This document shows, piece by piece, positions 37,158 to 48,856 of a DNA stretch of 64,000 bases. Within the stretch, counting starts at the first letter, position 1; each line of letters opens with the position of its first letter. The notes under the pieces were generated by a model. That model did not search any database. It was not told the origin of the DNA and was given only the letters and a program-made list of their open reading frames with translations. Position numbers and translations under genes: made by a program. The DNA comes from Ceratorhiza oryzae-sativae. Taxonomy: Eukaryota; Basidiomycota; Agaricomycetes; Cantharellales; Ceratobasidiaceae. The stretch covers positions 930,001 through 994,000 of the forward strand of contig JARWMV010000236.1 in assembly GCA_030998015.1 (NCBI GenBank), written 5' to 3'.

Positions 37158-39791
37158 ATGGTTTCTTCCAGCGTTCTTGGTTTCCCCCGTATCGGTGTGT
37201 ACTGTCGAGAGCGCTCCCTGGACCGAGTCTGACAATCTTTAGGTGCTAACCGTGAGGTTAAAAAGGCCGTCGAGGCCTACTGGGCAGGCAAGATCTCCGC
37301 CGAAGAGCTCCAAGAGGCAGCAGCCAAGACGCGCAAGGCGTCGTGGACGTCGGTCAAGGCCCATGGCGTCACCTACGTCCCAAGGTAACGCGCTCTCTCG
37401 TTCACATCGCGTCGTGAAGCGCGTGTTTATGCTTTCTCTCCCGTTTCTAGCGGCGAGTTTACGCTCTACGACCATGTTCTTGACCATTCTGCCGCGTTCA
37501 ACGTGATCCCTCAGCGTTACCAGGGCCTTGGTATCTCTGAACTCGATGTGTTCTTCGCCATGGGCCGTGGTCGCCAGGCGGATGGGGTTGATGTCCCCGC
37601 GTCCGAGATGAAGAAATGGTCAGAAATCATTTGCCTTTTTGGGTCATATGCGTTACATCTCACCACCGTTACCGAATATCAGGTTCGACTCCAACTACCA
37701 CTATGTCGTTCCCGAGTTTTCCGAGTCGACGGACATCAAGCTCCTCTACAACAAGGCTCTCGCCGAGTACAAGGAGGCCAAAGCCCTCGGTATCGACACT
37801 CGGCCCGTCGTGCTCGGCCCTCTGTCTTTCCTCATCCTCGGAAAGAATGCCAAGGAGGCAAAGTCTGGGTTTGAGCGCATCTCGCTCTTGCCCAAGCTCC
37901 TCCCCGTCTACGAAAAGGTTCTCTCTGAGCTCAACGAGGCAGGTGCCGAGTGGGTCCAGGTCGACGAGCCCGTCCTCGTTCTCGATGCTGCCGAGAAGCA
38001 TGCCAAGGAGTTTGCCACCGCCTACGAGGCCCTCTCAAAGACTGGCGTAAAGATCCTTTTGACCACCTACTTTGGCCGCCTCGACTCGAACCTAAGTTTT
38101 GTCGCCAAGCTCCCGGTCGCTGGCCTCCATATTGACCTCGACCGTGCACCTGCTCAACTCGACGATGTTATTGCTGCGATCAAGAGCACTCCTATCGTGC
38201 TTTCCCTCGGTCTCGTCTCGGGCCGCAACATCTGGAAGAACGACTTTGCCGCCTCGATCAAGCTCGGCCAAAAGGCTGTCGATGCTCTTGGTGACGAGCG
38301 CGTGATCGTCGCCACCTCGTCTTCCTTGCTCCACACCCCTGTCACTCTCGCCAGCGAGACCAAGCTTACCGAGGAGCAGCGCGACTGGTTCTCCTTTGCC
38401 CTCGAGAAGGCTCACGAGGTTGCCGTCATCGCCGCTGCGCTCTCTGGCTCCCAGGACAGCGCTATCTCCTCTGCGCTCGAGGCGAACCGCGTTTCGATTG
38501 CCAAGCGTCGCGAGTTTGAGCACACCTCCGATGATGCTGTCCGCAAGCGTGTCGCTGCCATTAAACCGGAGGATCTCAACCGCAAGAGTCCATTCCCCGT
38601 CCGTTGGGAAGCTCAGAAGAGCCACTTGAATCTCCCCAAGTTCCCGACTACGACCATGGCTCCTTCCCTCAGACCAAGGAGATCCGCACCGCTCGTGCCC
38701 AGCTCACCAAGGGTGCCATCACCCAGGAGCAATACGAGGAGTTCATCAAGAAGGAGATCCAAGAGGTTGTGAAGATCCAAGAGGAGCTTGGCCTCGACCT
38801 TCTTGTTCACGGCGAACCGGAGCGCAACGACATGGTTCAATACTTCGGAGAGCAACTCAATGGCTTTGTGTTCACCCAGAACGGATGGGTCCAGAGTTAC
38901 GGCTCTCGGTGGGTCTCTTTTCATGCTCAACTCTTGTTTATGCCTAACCCACTTGGTCCCTAGTTATGTCCGCCCGCCCATCATTGTCTCCGACGTCAGC
39001 CGCCCTGGCCCGATGACTGTCAAGTGGTCGAGCTATGCGCAGAGCGTGACCAAGAAACCCATGAAGGGCATGCTTACCGGCCCCGTTACGATTCTCAACT
39101 GGTCGTTCCCTCGCGCCGATGTCTCTCGTGAGCTCCAGTCCAAGCAGCTCGCACTCGCGCTCCGCGATGAGGTTATCGATCTCGAGAAGGCTGGCATTCA
39201 CGCTATCCAGGTCGACGAGCCTGCCATCCGTGAGGGTGTAAGTACCGGCCATACTTGTAGCCAAACATCTGCTAACGTAGTGTATAGCTTCCTCTCCGCC
39301 GTGTCGACTGGGACAACTACCTCACTTGGGCCGTCGACTCTTTCAAGCTCGCGACCGCTGGCGTTACCGATGCGACCCAGACCCACTCTCACTTCTGCTA
39401 CTCTGACTTCAACGACATCTTCCCGTCCATCCAGCGCCTCGATGCCGACGTCATTTCCGTCGAGGCTTCGAAGAGCGACCTCAAGTTGCTTGGCGCCTTC
39501 AAGGAGTTTGGCTACTCGAACGAGATCGGGCCCGGTGTCTATGATATCCACTCGCCCCGTGTTCCGAGCGAGCAGGAAATCAAGGATCGCATTGCCGAGT
39601 TTTTGACGCTCATCAAGCCCGAGCTCCTCTTTGTTAACCCCGATTGCGGCCTGAAGACTCGTGGCTGGAAAGAGACCAAGGGTGAGTATACTTATTAATG
39701 CTACGCCTCGGCTCGAACTAAGTAACGCCTCGCAGCTTCGCTCACGAACCTCGTCGCTGCTGCCCGCTGGGCTCGTGAGCAGCATGCTTAG
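37158..39791 (+). CDS. MET6: Cobalamin-independent methionine synthase
   Basis: Transfers the methyl group of 5-methyltetrahydropteroyl-polyglutamate to homocysteine, giving methionine. Seven exons: 37158-37194, 37243-37384, 37451-37618, 37683-38908, 38964-39237, 39288-39681, 39736-39791. Both barrel domains are present. The N-terminal half starts [17 protein letters not shown] and includes [11 protein letters not shown]. The catalytic half has [45 protein letters not shown], and zinc-site residues in [10 protein letters not shown] and [12 protein letters not shown]. Exons total 2297 bp, one short of a multiple of three. At ACCAT/GG 38654-38659 the frame must shift to keep the conserved [11 protein letters not shown], so one base is missing between 38657 and 38658. 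Restored length is 765 aa, the family norm. Confidence 0.96.
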
Positions 39792-40118
39792 GTGCATTTC
39801 TCGCCGCTTCAACAGCGACCAGAAACTGCGCTCGCATCCTGCCTTTAAGTTATTTTTCGAGGTCGTCGTCCCTGTAGGCGCGCCTCCTTGCATCATCCGT
39901 TTTGCTATTACCATCGCCCCAGTTTTCCTTGCTCGTGCCCATGTGCCCACATTGTATGATTAGCGCAATCACTGGATCTCAACATCCAGTAAAATCAATT
40001 AACATTGAACTCGTTGAATTATTCGCTGTGACGAAGGTTCAAATCGCATTCAAACCATAGTATCTATATGCAAGCCATTCGCACTTGCTCTCGTCGGGTT
40101 CAGCCCCTCGGCGTGCTT

Positions 40119-40975
40119 TCACGGTCTAGTTATGGCAAAATATTGTAGGTAATAGCTCGGAATAGTGAGTTGCTACTTACAAGATCGTGCACACAACTCG
40201 ACGAGTGTGAGGTGCGTTCCTGTGAGATCCATCAGTAAATTGCCACCATAACGAGGTTATACCTACCTAAATTCAGCCAAGTATATACCTTGCCAGGTTC
40301 CCAGGTTTAGACGACCCTTGGTGATTGGGATATGGAGCGAAGGTCCAATGAGCGCAGTCTTGGTATGAGATACGCTGTGTTTATCTGATTAGCGACGGCA
40401 CAGATCGATTACATGTATGCACTTACGAATCACTAAGGGAGGTGGTGGCAGAGTTGTGTGAGCAGGCACTTGGAATGGCGTAAAAATCAACGTACTCTGG
40501 ACCCTCGTCGGTATGTAACCAAGGCATGCTCTCTGGAACAATTCGATCGAGCGCCATGGTCATGTCTGAAAGGTTGGGAGTTGAGGTTCGTTACGGGTAT
40601 ATCCTCTGAATTGTCTGACTCGCCCTTTCTCACATCTAGCGGCGGGTTAGTGAAATTTCTATTTTGCGAAGATACTAGGGCATACCTGGATCGTAGTTCT
40701 CGTTGACTGTGAGTGCTGCTGAAGTATGTTGGATGAACAGATGAAGGATCCCAACCTAACGATTGTAAAGTATTGTGCTTGCCCAACCAACCCTTGCAAT
40801 CGGTCGAGATTGGGAAGACTCACGGAAACATCCTTTAAGCCATCTTGAATTTGAGTGGTGACTTCTTCTGTGACGAGATGGCACCTAACTGCGAACTCAG
40901 CACACTACACGGCGTCGTGTGTTTCGGCTCACCCTTTGGAACGCCGAGAAAGGGTAATGTCTTTTGCCAAGGCAT
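40119..40975 (-). CDS. UPF0047/YjbQ family protein in nine exons
   Basis: Member of the UPF0047 (PF01894, YjbQ) family, small trimeric proteins with reported thiamine-phosphate synthase-like activity in bacteria; role in fungi unclear. Exons (minus): 40975-40933 (43 nt), 40888-40824 (65), 40755-40686 (70), 40635-40624 (12), 40565-40496 (70), 40432-40427 (6), 40374-40267 (108), 40219-40181 (39), 40125-40119 (7). They sum to exactly 420 nt (139 aa). The product reads continuously through all family blocks: [76 protein letters not shown] and a basic end. The 12-nt exon supplies VRK, the 6-nt exon supplies the second D of DDS with its flanks, and the intron 40566-40623 begins GCGAGT (GC-AG). That every tiny exon restores a conserved motif is strong support. 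Confidence 0.88.
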
Positions 40976-41237
40976 GCTAGAGTTATGTGCTTTAATAAAT
41001 ATTTGGTTAGAATAATTCGACTGTACATTCTATAAGAGTGTAGTTGGCGCACTGTGTGTGATTCCTATGAGCGGTCGGGATAGATTTTGAAGCTTGATGT
41101 CATGATGATCTATATTTGAAATGTGTGGGCGCTTGTACCCTCGGCAGGGTCCTTATCCAGGACGTGATGCACCATATTTGGAATAGCATTCCTATCCTTT
41201 TAACAGCTGCCACGACTACAGGCACGAACGAGCAGTC
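40976..41237. promoter_or_regulatory. Divergent promoter, UPF0047 / MBOAT
   Basis: 262 bp between divergent starts; AT-rich near 40985-41045. No specific element recognised. Confidence 0.35.
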
Positions 41238-43329
41238 ATGGACGCTCTGTTCACGTCGCTTGGCTCCGCTTTGGGGGCACCGCCCGACCAGATCAAGGTT
41301 TGTGTGTTTGAACTCGAGCAGCGAGCACGAATTGAACGTCGTAACACGCGTCATATAGCTGATCTTTTGCTTTATTGTCGCATATCCTCTCAGCAGTGTT
41401 TATATCAGGATACCAAAAAGCCAACCACAGCTGAAGCACGCCTTCAGTGTCGGGACGTCTCTGTTTTTCCTGATTCCCTTGCTGCGGCTGTACTGGGGAA
41501 CAGTCCACGTGCTTGTAAGCACGTTGTTCACGTACGTTGTTGCGGCACGCGTACAATCCGAGCGTATGCCATGGATTGTTTTTGGGTGAGCGATTTTATC
41601 GTCCTGTAGGTCAATTCTAACTGGATGCTCTTAAAGCTTTGTCATGTCCCACCTTTTGATCAAGTGAGGAGCTTTTTGAACGTCTAACAAACTTCAATGA
41701 ACTAATGACCTTCATAGTCACGCGTATCGTACCTTGTTCCTTACTCTCGATGACATTGAGATTACTGGGACACAAATGGTTCTTGTGATGAAGCTCTCAA
41801 CATTTGCTTGGAATGTTTACGACGGGCGTAGACCGAAAGAAGTGCGTCCAATCGGCTAGCGCCTTGACTTTGTCTAGACTTCTTTTGCAGGATCTAGATC
41901 CCTCTCAGCTCGCAACCAGGGTTACAGAATATCCCGGGCTGCTTGAGTTCTTGGGCTACGCGTGAGTGCGCTCAATGACTTCTCAAATAAGAACTTCACA
42001 TGTACTGATCATGTCGACCCCCTAGTTTCTATTTTCCTGGTTTCCTCATTGGCCCGGCTTTCGAATTCAATTCTTATCGTGCTCTCGTTGACGAGTCGAT
42101 ATATAACGTTGCTCCGCCTCCTCTGGCTAATGGTACTAACGCGGGAAAGCCATCGAACTCTCAGAATAAAGTCCCTTCAGGCCGCAATCGAGCTGCATAC
42201 ACTAAGATGCTCCAAGGGCTCGTTTTCTTGTTGTTGTTTTCTCTATTTGGCCCAAAATTCACGCATGCTGCCACTCTGGAGCCTCAATGGGCCGCGAAGC
42301 CGTTTTGGTATCGGTGAGTTGATAACGCCTTCTGTGGCATATGCCCATTTGTTGACGTGTATCTCAGCCTCCTCAACATCCAAGTGGTTGCCTTTTTTGC
42401 TCGTACAAAGTATTACGGCGCATGGTCACTGACCGATGTGAGTCGAAATCTATGAGGTTGGATGTTCTGCAATTGCTAACATGTGTGATTCGTAGGGGGC
42501 CACTATACTGACCGGGCTCGGTTTCAATGGCTACACTGCCCTAGGAAAACCACGATGGGATAAAGCGGCTAACTTGCATATCACTAACATCGAGTTTGCG
42601 CCAAACTTCAAGGTTTTACTCGACAACTGGAACATCAATACCAATGTGTGGCTTAGGAACTGCATTTACAAACGTGTTACACCCAAGGGCAAGCGTCCCG
42701 GCTTCCGGAGCAGCATGCTCACATTTTTGACTAGTGCTCTATGGGTAAGTATCTAATCCATTGATTTGATTTGATTCTAAACTCGCATACAGCACGGTTT
42801 TTACGGCGGGTATTACCTTACTTTTATCCTAGGTGGTTTCATTCAAACAGTCGCTCGCCAATGCCGAACCTACCTTAGGCCGCTTTTCACCCCTCCCTTG
42901 CTCTCCCCGCCTCCAGCAAAGGGCAAAAATCCAGCAAAGCACGCACTGCCTCCACTACCTCCACCACCACCGAACACTCCCTAAGCGCGTCTATGATGTT
43001 CTAGGCGTCGTCTGCACACAACTTATCCTGAACTACGCGACGGCGCCATTCTGCTTGCTGACAGTATCCGACTCGTTTACTTGTTGGAAAACTTGGGTTG
43101 GTATGGACACGTCATGGTCCTGATTCCTCTCACATTCTTTAAGAGTCCCGGCAAGAATGTTCTGACGCGCATGGTGACTCAGAGGGAGAATCGGGCGAGG
43201 CTTTTGGCTCAAGGAACCCCAGAGTTAATTATACTCCCCCCGACCCCTGCAAGCGAAAAGTTTTCGGACTTCCCGGATGTGATTCCTCCCATCCATGAGA
43301 TACTGGATCAAGAAAAGAAAAACTTATAA
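41238..43329 (+). CDS. MBOAT lysophospholipid acyltransferase (Ale1/LPCAT type)
   Basis: Polytopic ER membrane-bound O-acyltransferase that reacylates lysophospholipids. Exons 41238-41297, 41359-41585, 41637-41663, 41718-41841, 41891-41961, 42026-42313, 42368-42437, 42496-42744, 42793-43329. Multiple hydrophobic helices (LIFCFIVAYPL, VSTLFTYVVAARV, LVFLLLFSLFG, FCLLTVSD). Catalytic signatures: WNINTNVWLRNCIYKRV (Asn) and SALWHGFYGGYY (His). The gene ends with a basic/acidic tail (DQEKKNL). In the last exon the frame moves out after a Pro-rich loop (TAA would occur at 42983-42985 in the original frame), runs KRVYDVLGVVCTQLILNYA in the second frame, and returns at about 43077 (SDS / VYLLENLGWYGH). 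The two shifts compensate; no splice sites can explain them. Confidence 0.85.
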
Positions 43330-43491
43330 TACAGTCGAGCTATGTGTAGAGATGTGTGGATTAATCAAACCGCTTTTATATTAAACCACATATTGTGTTT
43401 CAGTGCGCTCTTTACGCTTCATACATTACTGGTCCCATAACCTCCATCGGACCAACACTCCTCGCGTCGTTGTTGCCTGCTTCAAGTCAAC
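43330..43491. other. Convergent 3' intergenic region
   Basis: 162 bp between the MBOAT stop and the stop of the tentative minus-strand gene at 43492. Nothing recognised. Confidence 0.3.
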
Positions 43492-43815
43492 TCAATCCAA
43501 AACGAAATCGACCCGCGAGGGTTGTCCGCTGGTATAGTATGTCGTAGCTTCCGAGCTATAATCATTTAAACTGGCGGACAAGTCGGTATTTCCATTAGAA
43601 GGGATGGAAACAATAGCACCATGTTCTACCTACCCTTCCGTGGCGGGGGGTGCACCTTGGCTGTCCCAGTCCGAGCGTGGGTTTTCTTGAATCCAGTTCC
43701 TTTTGTTCGCTGAACCGGGGATTAGGTAGGACGGTCACAATGCATATGAATGCAACAGATACAAACGAGAACCACTTACCGCATTCCATCGTCAGTCCGC
43801 TAAGCACCTCCTCTT
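43492..43815 (-). CDS. Tentative small gene, C-terminal exons only
   Basis: I do not recognise the product. Three minus-strand exons join in frame: about 43815-43780, 43709-43634 and 43555-43492. Good splice sites are GTAAGT/TTCAG for intron 43710-43779 and GTAGGT/TATAG for 43556-43633. The joined C-terminus reads EEVLSGLTMECANKRN, WIQENPRSDWDSQGAPP, then ATEGSEATTYYTSGQPSRV and FVLD. The composition is protein-like and hydrophilic. Upstream exons could lie at 43900-44200 but I could not join them, so the 5' end is unknown. Could be spurious. Confidence 0.4.
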
Positions 43816-44565
43816 ACACTCAAGGAATGTCCGGCAGACTATTTCCCACCATCGAGCCTCTAATTACTCGCGGGCTCGATAAATCAGGGGTTTTTACGCA
43901 AGGATCTAAGAGAAATACTACAGATACTGTTTTGGCTCTGGAGCTCGGGGTGAAATGTGGGGTTTTGTCGGAGAAGGATAGAGAACAATCGTTCAAAACG
44001 ACCAGGCACGATCCATGTCCAATTCAGAAAAAGAACGAGTGTGCTCCAGGTTGTTCTTTGTGCGACAACCATCTTGGTTGTCTCTCGATCTTTTATTTGC
44101 CGCTTTTTCACCTTTTGTCGTGTCTGATGCTTCGATAAAACTACAGAGGATGGGAAAGAGTGTCCCGGTATTTACAGGTAATTTTACGACGGCACGCTCC
44201 GTTCCGTGGGTATTAATATGACCAGGATTCTTCCTCAAGAGAGGCTGTCAAGGGGATACCCGCTTGAAGTCTGAACTCTCTGGCGCCCAAGGTCTCGTTC
44301 AGCTTCAGGAGTATGCCGGAGGAAAGCACGGCTACGCATATTTGACTGAGAGGTGGCCTTGCAGAAGCGAGTCCACGTTAGAGAAACGAGTGGCACTGTA
44401 GTTTACCACGCATACAACCATACCTCCTTGGCGATGTTACATAACTAATTCTGTAAAATTACTACATATGACCAACTGCATGCGTCACTTCGTAAAAGAA
44501 TCTCGGCAAGCCGTCCCAAACATATGCAGCATTCGTTCTGGGTTCTGTTCACCTCGTCCGTCCCG

Positions 44566-45169
44566 CTAGTCGGGCGATCCAATATGAGAAGGATGAAGCT
44601 CTGTGTGGTCGCCTCCTCTCAACATCATCCGCTCATACTCTGCGAGTTGAAACACAAATCCCTCGTTTGGATTGATAGTTCTGTGGCAAGCGTCCAGGTC
44701 GTGGGATTTGAACACGGCAAACTAGACAACTCACCTTCTCTTCTCCTCCTATCAGCCGCAGCGCATCTCGGGCGGACATCCTGTAGCGCGCTATCAAGTA
44801 CGCGGCCACGATTGTCACGCTTCGGCTCAACCCCTCTTTGCAATGGACAAGTACGTTCCCACCTCCCTGAATCGCACGGTCTATGAATCCTACACACTGT
44901 TCAAATCTGGCCAGCAGGTCGGTCTCCGGCCTGTCCGCAACCTTGACTATAAGTTGTTCTCCGGACCAGCCCTGAAAATAGACGGGATAGTCTAGGATGG
45001 AGACAATGCGTGTGATTCGGAGTGCCTTGAGCGAGTCGATATTACTCGCGGCTCTGAGTGAGGAGAGGTAAAGGCCCGGGACAATAGGCGTAATTTCCGC
45101 CTGATGCGAATATACATTAGTGTGAGGAGTACGGGGACGGGGAATATTGAGCGGCATTATGATAGTCAA
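44566..45169 (-). CDS. Dual-specificity protein phosphatase
   Basis: Small cysteine-based phosphatase removing phosphate from Ser/Thr and Tyr residues. Exon 1 runs 45169-44735; an ATG at 45157 is an alternative start. It holds the DSP core: EITPIVPGLYLSSL, a general-acid loop DRPETDLLARF, and the P-loop VHCKEGLSRSVT (HCx5R), then AYLIARYRMSARDALRLI. Intron 44734 to about 44680 is GTGAGT...CACAG. The expected next segment (TINPNEGFVFQLAEYERM, ending SHIGSPD and a stop at 44566) lies one base out of frame with that junction, so a one-base error or an unrecognised acceptor is present; spliced literally the protein ends 18 residues later. About 180 aa. Confidence 0.82.
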
Positions 45170-45285
45170 GAGTCAAGCGAGTTCCGCACGCTTAAGTGCC
45201 AAGGCAGCCTCTGCCGTCACGCAACGTGATTTGATAAACTTCTTTCATTGAACTTATTTTACTATAATCAAGTGAACACCAAATG

Positions 45286-47899
45286 CTAATAAAACGCAAG
45301 AGAATGGAGAGGGCGCAACGGGATACAAGGCAAACGGACAAATCTAGGCAAAAAGATCGATCTAGATCCCTTGATGAGAGGAGAGACGACCTCGCCGCCC
45401 TTCTTCTTGTAGAACTCGACGATCTTCTTGCCGAGCTTCGCAATGTCTGCGGGTGTAGGTCTGAGTATCAATTATTTCGGAAACTTTAATGTACGTACTG
45501 TCGCCAGTGAGGCCAAAGTCTGCGTACACCTTCTGGTAAGGGCCAGACGCACCCCAGGCCTTGAGACCGAATTGCTCGTGGCTGTACTTCTGCCAGCCAA
45601 TGGTCTGAAAAAATATAAATGTGAGTAAGAGAGTTTGTCAGGTGACTAAAAGGACATACAGCATAAGCCTCCACGGACAAGATGGGGGCACCGCTGCGCA
45701 GGACGTTGAGCCTGTACTCCTCAGGCTGGGCATCAAAGACCTCCCAGCATGGCAGCGAGACAATGCGGGTCTTGACACCCTCCTTCTCGAGCAGGTGTGC
45801 AGCCTCGACGGCGATGGCGACCTCGGAACCAGTCGCGACAATGGTCAAATTCTCGTTCTGGACTTCGTGAACGACGTATCCACCCTTGGTCGCGTTCTCG
45901 ATCGTCGAGTTCTCGAGTTGAGGCAAGTTTTGCGGGAGAGAGCGAGGACGGAGGGAGTTCCCCGAGACTTCATGGCGACGAGGTACGCAGCGCTGGTCTC
46001 GTTGCCATCGGCCGGGCGCCAGAAGGCGAGGTTGGGGATCGCACGGAGGTGGGCCGCGGTCTCAACCGGCTGGTGGGTAGGACCGTCCTCACCGAGACCG
46101 ATGGAGTCGTGGGTGGCAACCCAGATGACCTGGTGGTGGCTGAGAGCAGAGAGACGGACTGCACCGACGGCGTAGCTGACGAAGTTCTATAGCCGAGTTT
46201 AGTGGATGATCTAATCAAACCAGAAGCAACAACGTACCAAGAAAGTGCCACCGAAAGGAATGATACCGCCGTACGCCGCAAGACCGTTCATGATCGCACC
46301 CATAGCATGTTCACGGACACCATATCGGATATAACGACCAGAATAGTCACCGAGGCCGGTGCTGGGGGGCTGGAAGTCAACAGCCTCCTTGACACGGGTC
46401 AAGTTGGAGCCAGTCAAGTCAGCAGAGCCACCGACGAGCTCGACGACGGTGCCAGAGATCGCCTGGAGGACCTTTTCGGAGAGCGAGCGGGACGCGATGG
46501 CTGGGTCGCCGACCTTGTAGACTGGGAGCTTGGACTCCCAGCCTTGAGGCAGCTCGCCAGAGATGCGGCGGCAGAGCTCGGCGTGCTCGGCGGGGTACTT
46601 CTCCTTGTAGGCAGTGAAGAGCTTCTCCCACTCGGCCTCGAGGGTCGCACCACGCTCAGCGATCTTGGCGTACGCATCCTTGGTCGCATCGGGGACAACG
46701 AAGTGAGCCTGGGGATCGAAGCCAAACTTGGACTTGACGTTAGCGGCATCATCGGCCTTGAGAGCTGTTGCTCAAAAAGTCAGATGATATCGCAAAGGCG
46801 CGATTTACGAGACTTACGAGCGCCGTGGACACCGTGAGTACCCTGGAGCTTGGAGCCGTAGCCGATGGTGGTGCGGAGCTTGATGAGTGTTGGCTTGTCC
46901 TTGGACTTTTGGGCCTGGGCGATGGCGTCGTGAATGGCAGCAAGATCGCTAAGAAGGCAAGCGATTAGAAGCTGCATCGACAGACCCGATTTGGGTTCAG
47001 GGTTGGACGGGAATCCGGGAAGGAAAGTGATCTACGAGGATCCGTGGGAAAAGTAGACTCACTCGTCACCATTGTCAACAGTGAGAACCTCCCATCCGTA
47101 CGCCTCGTAGCGCTTCTTGACGTCCTCGGTGAACGCAACGTTGGTGTCACCGTCGATGGAAATGTCTATGAGCGAGGATTATTTGTCGGGTTCTAATCGC
47201 AAGTGAATAAATGATCACTTACGGTTGTCGTCGTAAATGGCAATGAGGTTACCGAGTTGGAGGTGACCAGCGACCGAAGAAGCCTCGCCAGAGACACCCT
47301 CCATCAAGCAACCATCACCGAGGAAGACTGTGCAAGAGCGTGAGATATGATCACCCAATCCAACCCGAGTTGCGTACCATAGGTGTGGTTGTTGATCAGC
47401 TCAAATCCGGGCTTGTTGTATCCAGCAGCAAAATGAGCCTGAGCAATAGCGAGACCAACAGCGTTGGCGATACCCTGACCAAGAGGGCCAGTGGTGACCT
47501 CGATACCGTCGGTTACACCAGCTTCGGGGTGTCCTGGGGTGATGCTGTGGAGTTGACGGAAGTTCTTGAGGTCATCGAGGGTGACCTTGTAGCCCAAGAG
47601 GTGGAGGAGGGTATACTGGAGGGCGCATCTATACCAAAAGAGTCAAATTGGATACGAATACTCAGGCAGACGTGAGCCTACGCGTGTCCGTTGGAGAGCA
47701 CGAAGCGATCACGGTTGAACCACTTGGAGTTTTTCGGGTTCGCCTTGAAGAAACGACTGAACAAGACGTGGGAGACAGGGGCCATGCCCATGGGGGCGCC
47801 GGGGTGCCCCGAGTTGGACTTGGAGACGATGTCGACCGCAAGAGTACGGATAGTGTTGATGGCAACAGCATCAGAGTCGGCGGGCTGGAAAGACGACAT
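45286..47899 (-). CDS. TKL1: Transketolase
   Basis: Thiamine-diphosphate enzyme of the non-oxidative pentose phosphate pathway. Exons include 47899-47682, 47628-47378, 47327-47223, 47165-47063, 46948-46818, 46764-46238 and 46186-45660, then two shorter 3' exons (the last ending at 45286). Start [18 protein letters not shown]. Diagnostic blocks: [45 protein letters not shown], ThDP motif [15 protein letters not shown]...[52 protein letters not shown], and [21 protein letters not shown]. In exon 7 the conserved LSRQNLPQLE needs one extra C at about 45932-45935 (literal reading goes out of frame), consistent with that exon being one base short. The C-terminus extends about 25 residues past the usual EVVSPL end. 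Confidence 0.95.
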
Positions 47900-48856
47900 C
47901 TGTCGTACGCATATAGGGTTAGCTGAGTTTGACAGGTGACTGGCACGACGCCTCCACTCACGATGACAGCAGATGGGGGATGAGTGGAGAACAGAGACGA
48001 TGAGAGCTGGGTATTATAAAGCGTTGGTGCTCAGATTTGCTAGTGGGAAGAGGCGTGGGAAGCTTGCCCCCATCGATACCCCGGCTCTGGAAATACGCCG
48101 GGAATTACCTCCAAGAGCGCCTTCTATCTCAGTCGAGGGCCGCGGCCTTCCCTCGCCTCTACCACACTTGTGTTGGTTTTGTGGACAATAACTGTATTGG
48201 GTGGCATAGAATGGTCTGGTGCACATGTCGGCACTCCATCCGTGGGAAATTCTTCAAACGTGGGGTGGACATATGCACCGCACACACTCCTGTGCGAGCC
48301 CTCGCGTGTGTGGAAACGTTCATCCGGCGTTATGCGGTGAGCCTCTTGGAGCTATATGCACATCGACCGCTAAGCCGCGGGCGCCGTGCATATCCACCGA
48401 GCTATCTGAAAACCAGCCAAAAGTTTTTCGCTGATAGAATCCGATGCTTCGGACCGGACGTTCCGTGGGATGGCGCGCTTTGTTTAACACGATATTGTAG
48501 CCACCGGATTTACTATGCAACATCGAGGCTCTCACGCTGATTCTGTCCGTCGCTGCCCCTGTTCTTATTGGCATACGCCTCGCGTCTGAACTCCTGAATT
48601 CCCAAGCGAGCCCTGGCCGCCAATACGATGGGTTTCAACTAAAGTGGGATCTCGGCCGGGACTGGTGGGAATCAAGCTCAATCGACGTGCCGATGCGATG
48701 ATCAGGAGTCAAGCGCGCGCTTGGCTGGTACGATCTCTTCTCCCGTCGTCGTGACGTCAATTCCGATCGACAGCTCAAACCCAAACACAAGGCACTCATA
48801 CATGTTGGCTCGATGTTTCGGACACTGAGATTTGCCACCGCTCCTACCTCTCCACC
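47900..48856. other. Divergent intergenic region, transketolase / photolyase
   Basis: About 960 bp. Open frames at 48037-48540 and on the other strand show no domain or consistent splicing. Likely promoters and 5' UTRs of both genes. Confidence 0.4.

Noticed and set aside
37669..38001. Long antisense open frames across MET6 and transketolase
   Set aside because: They mirror strong codon bias of the sense gene and have no features of their own.
48037..48540. 167-codon open frame upstream of photolyase
   Set aside because: No recognisable domain; overlapping frames in the opposite direction are equally long, as expected for GC-rich non-coding DNA.
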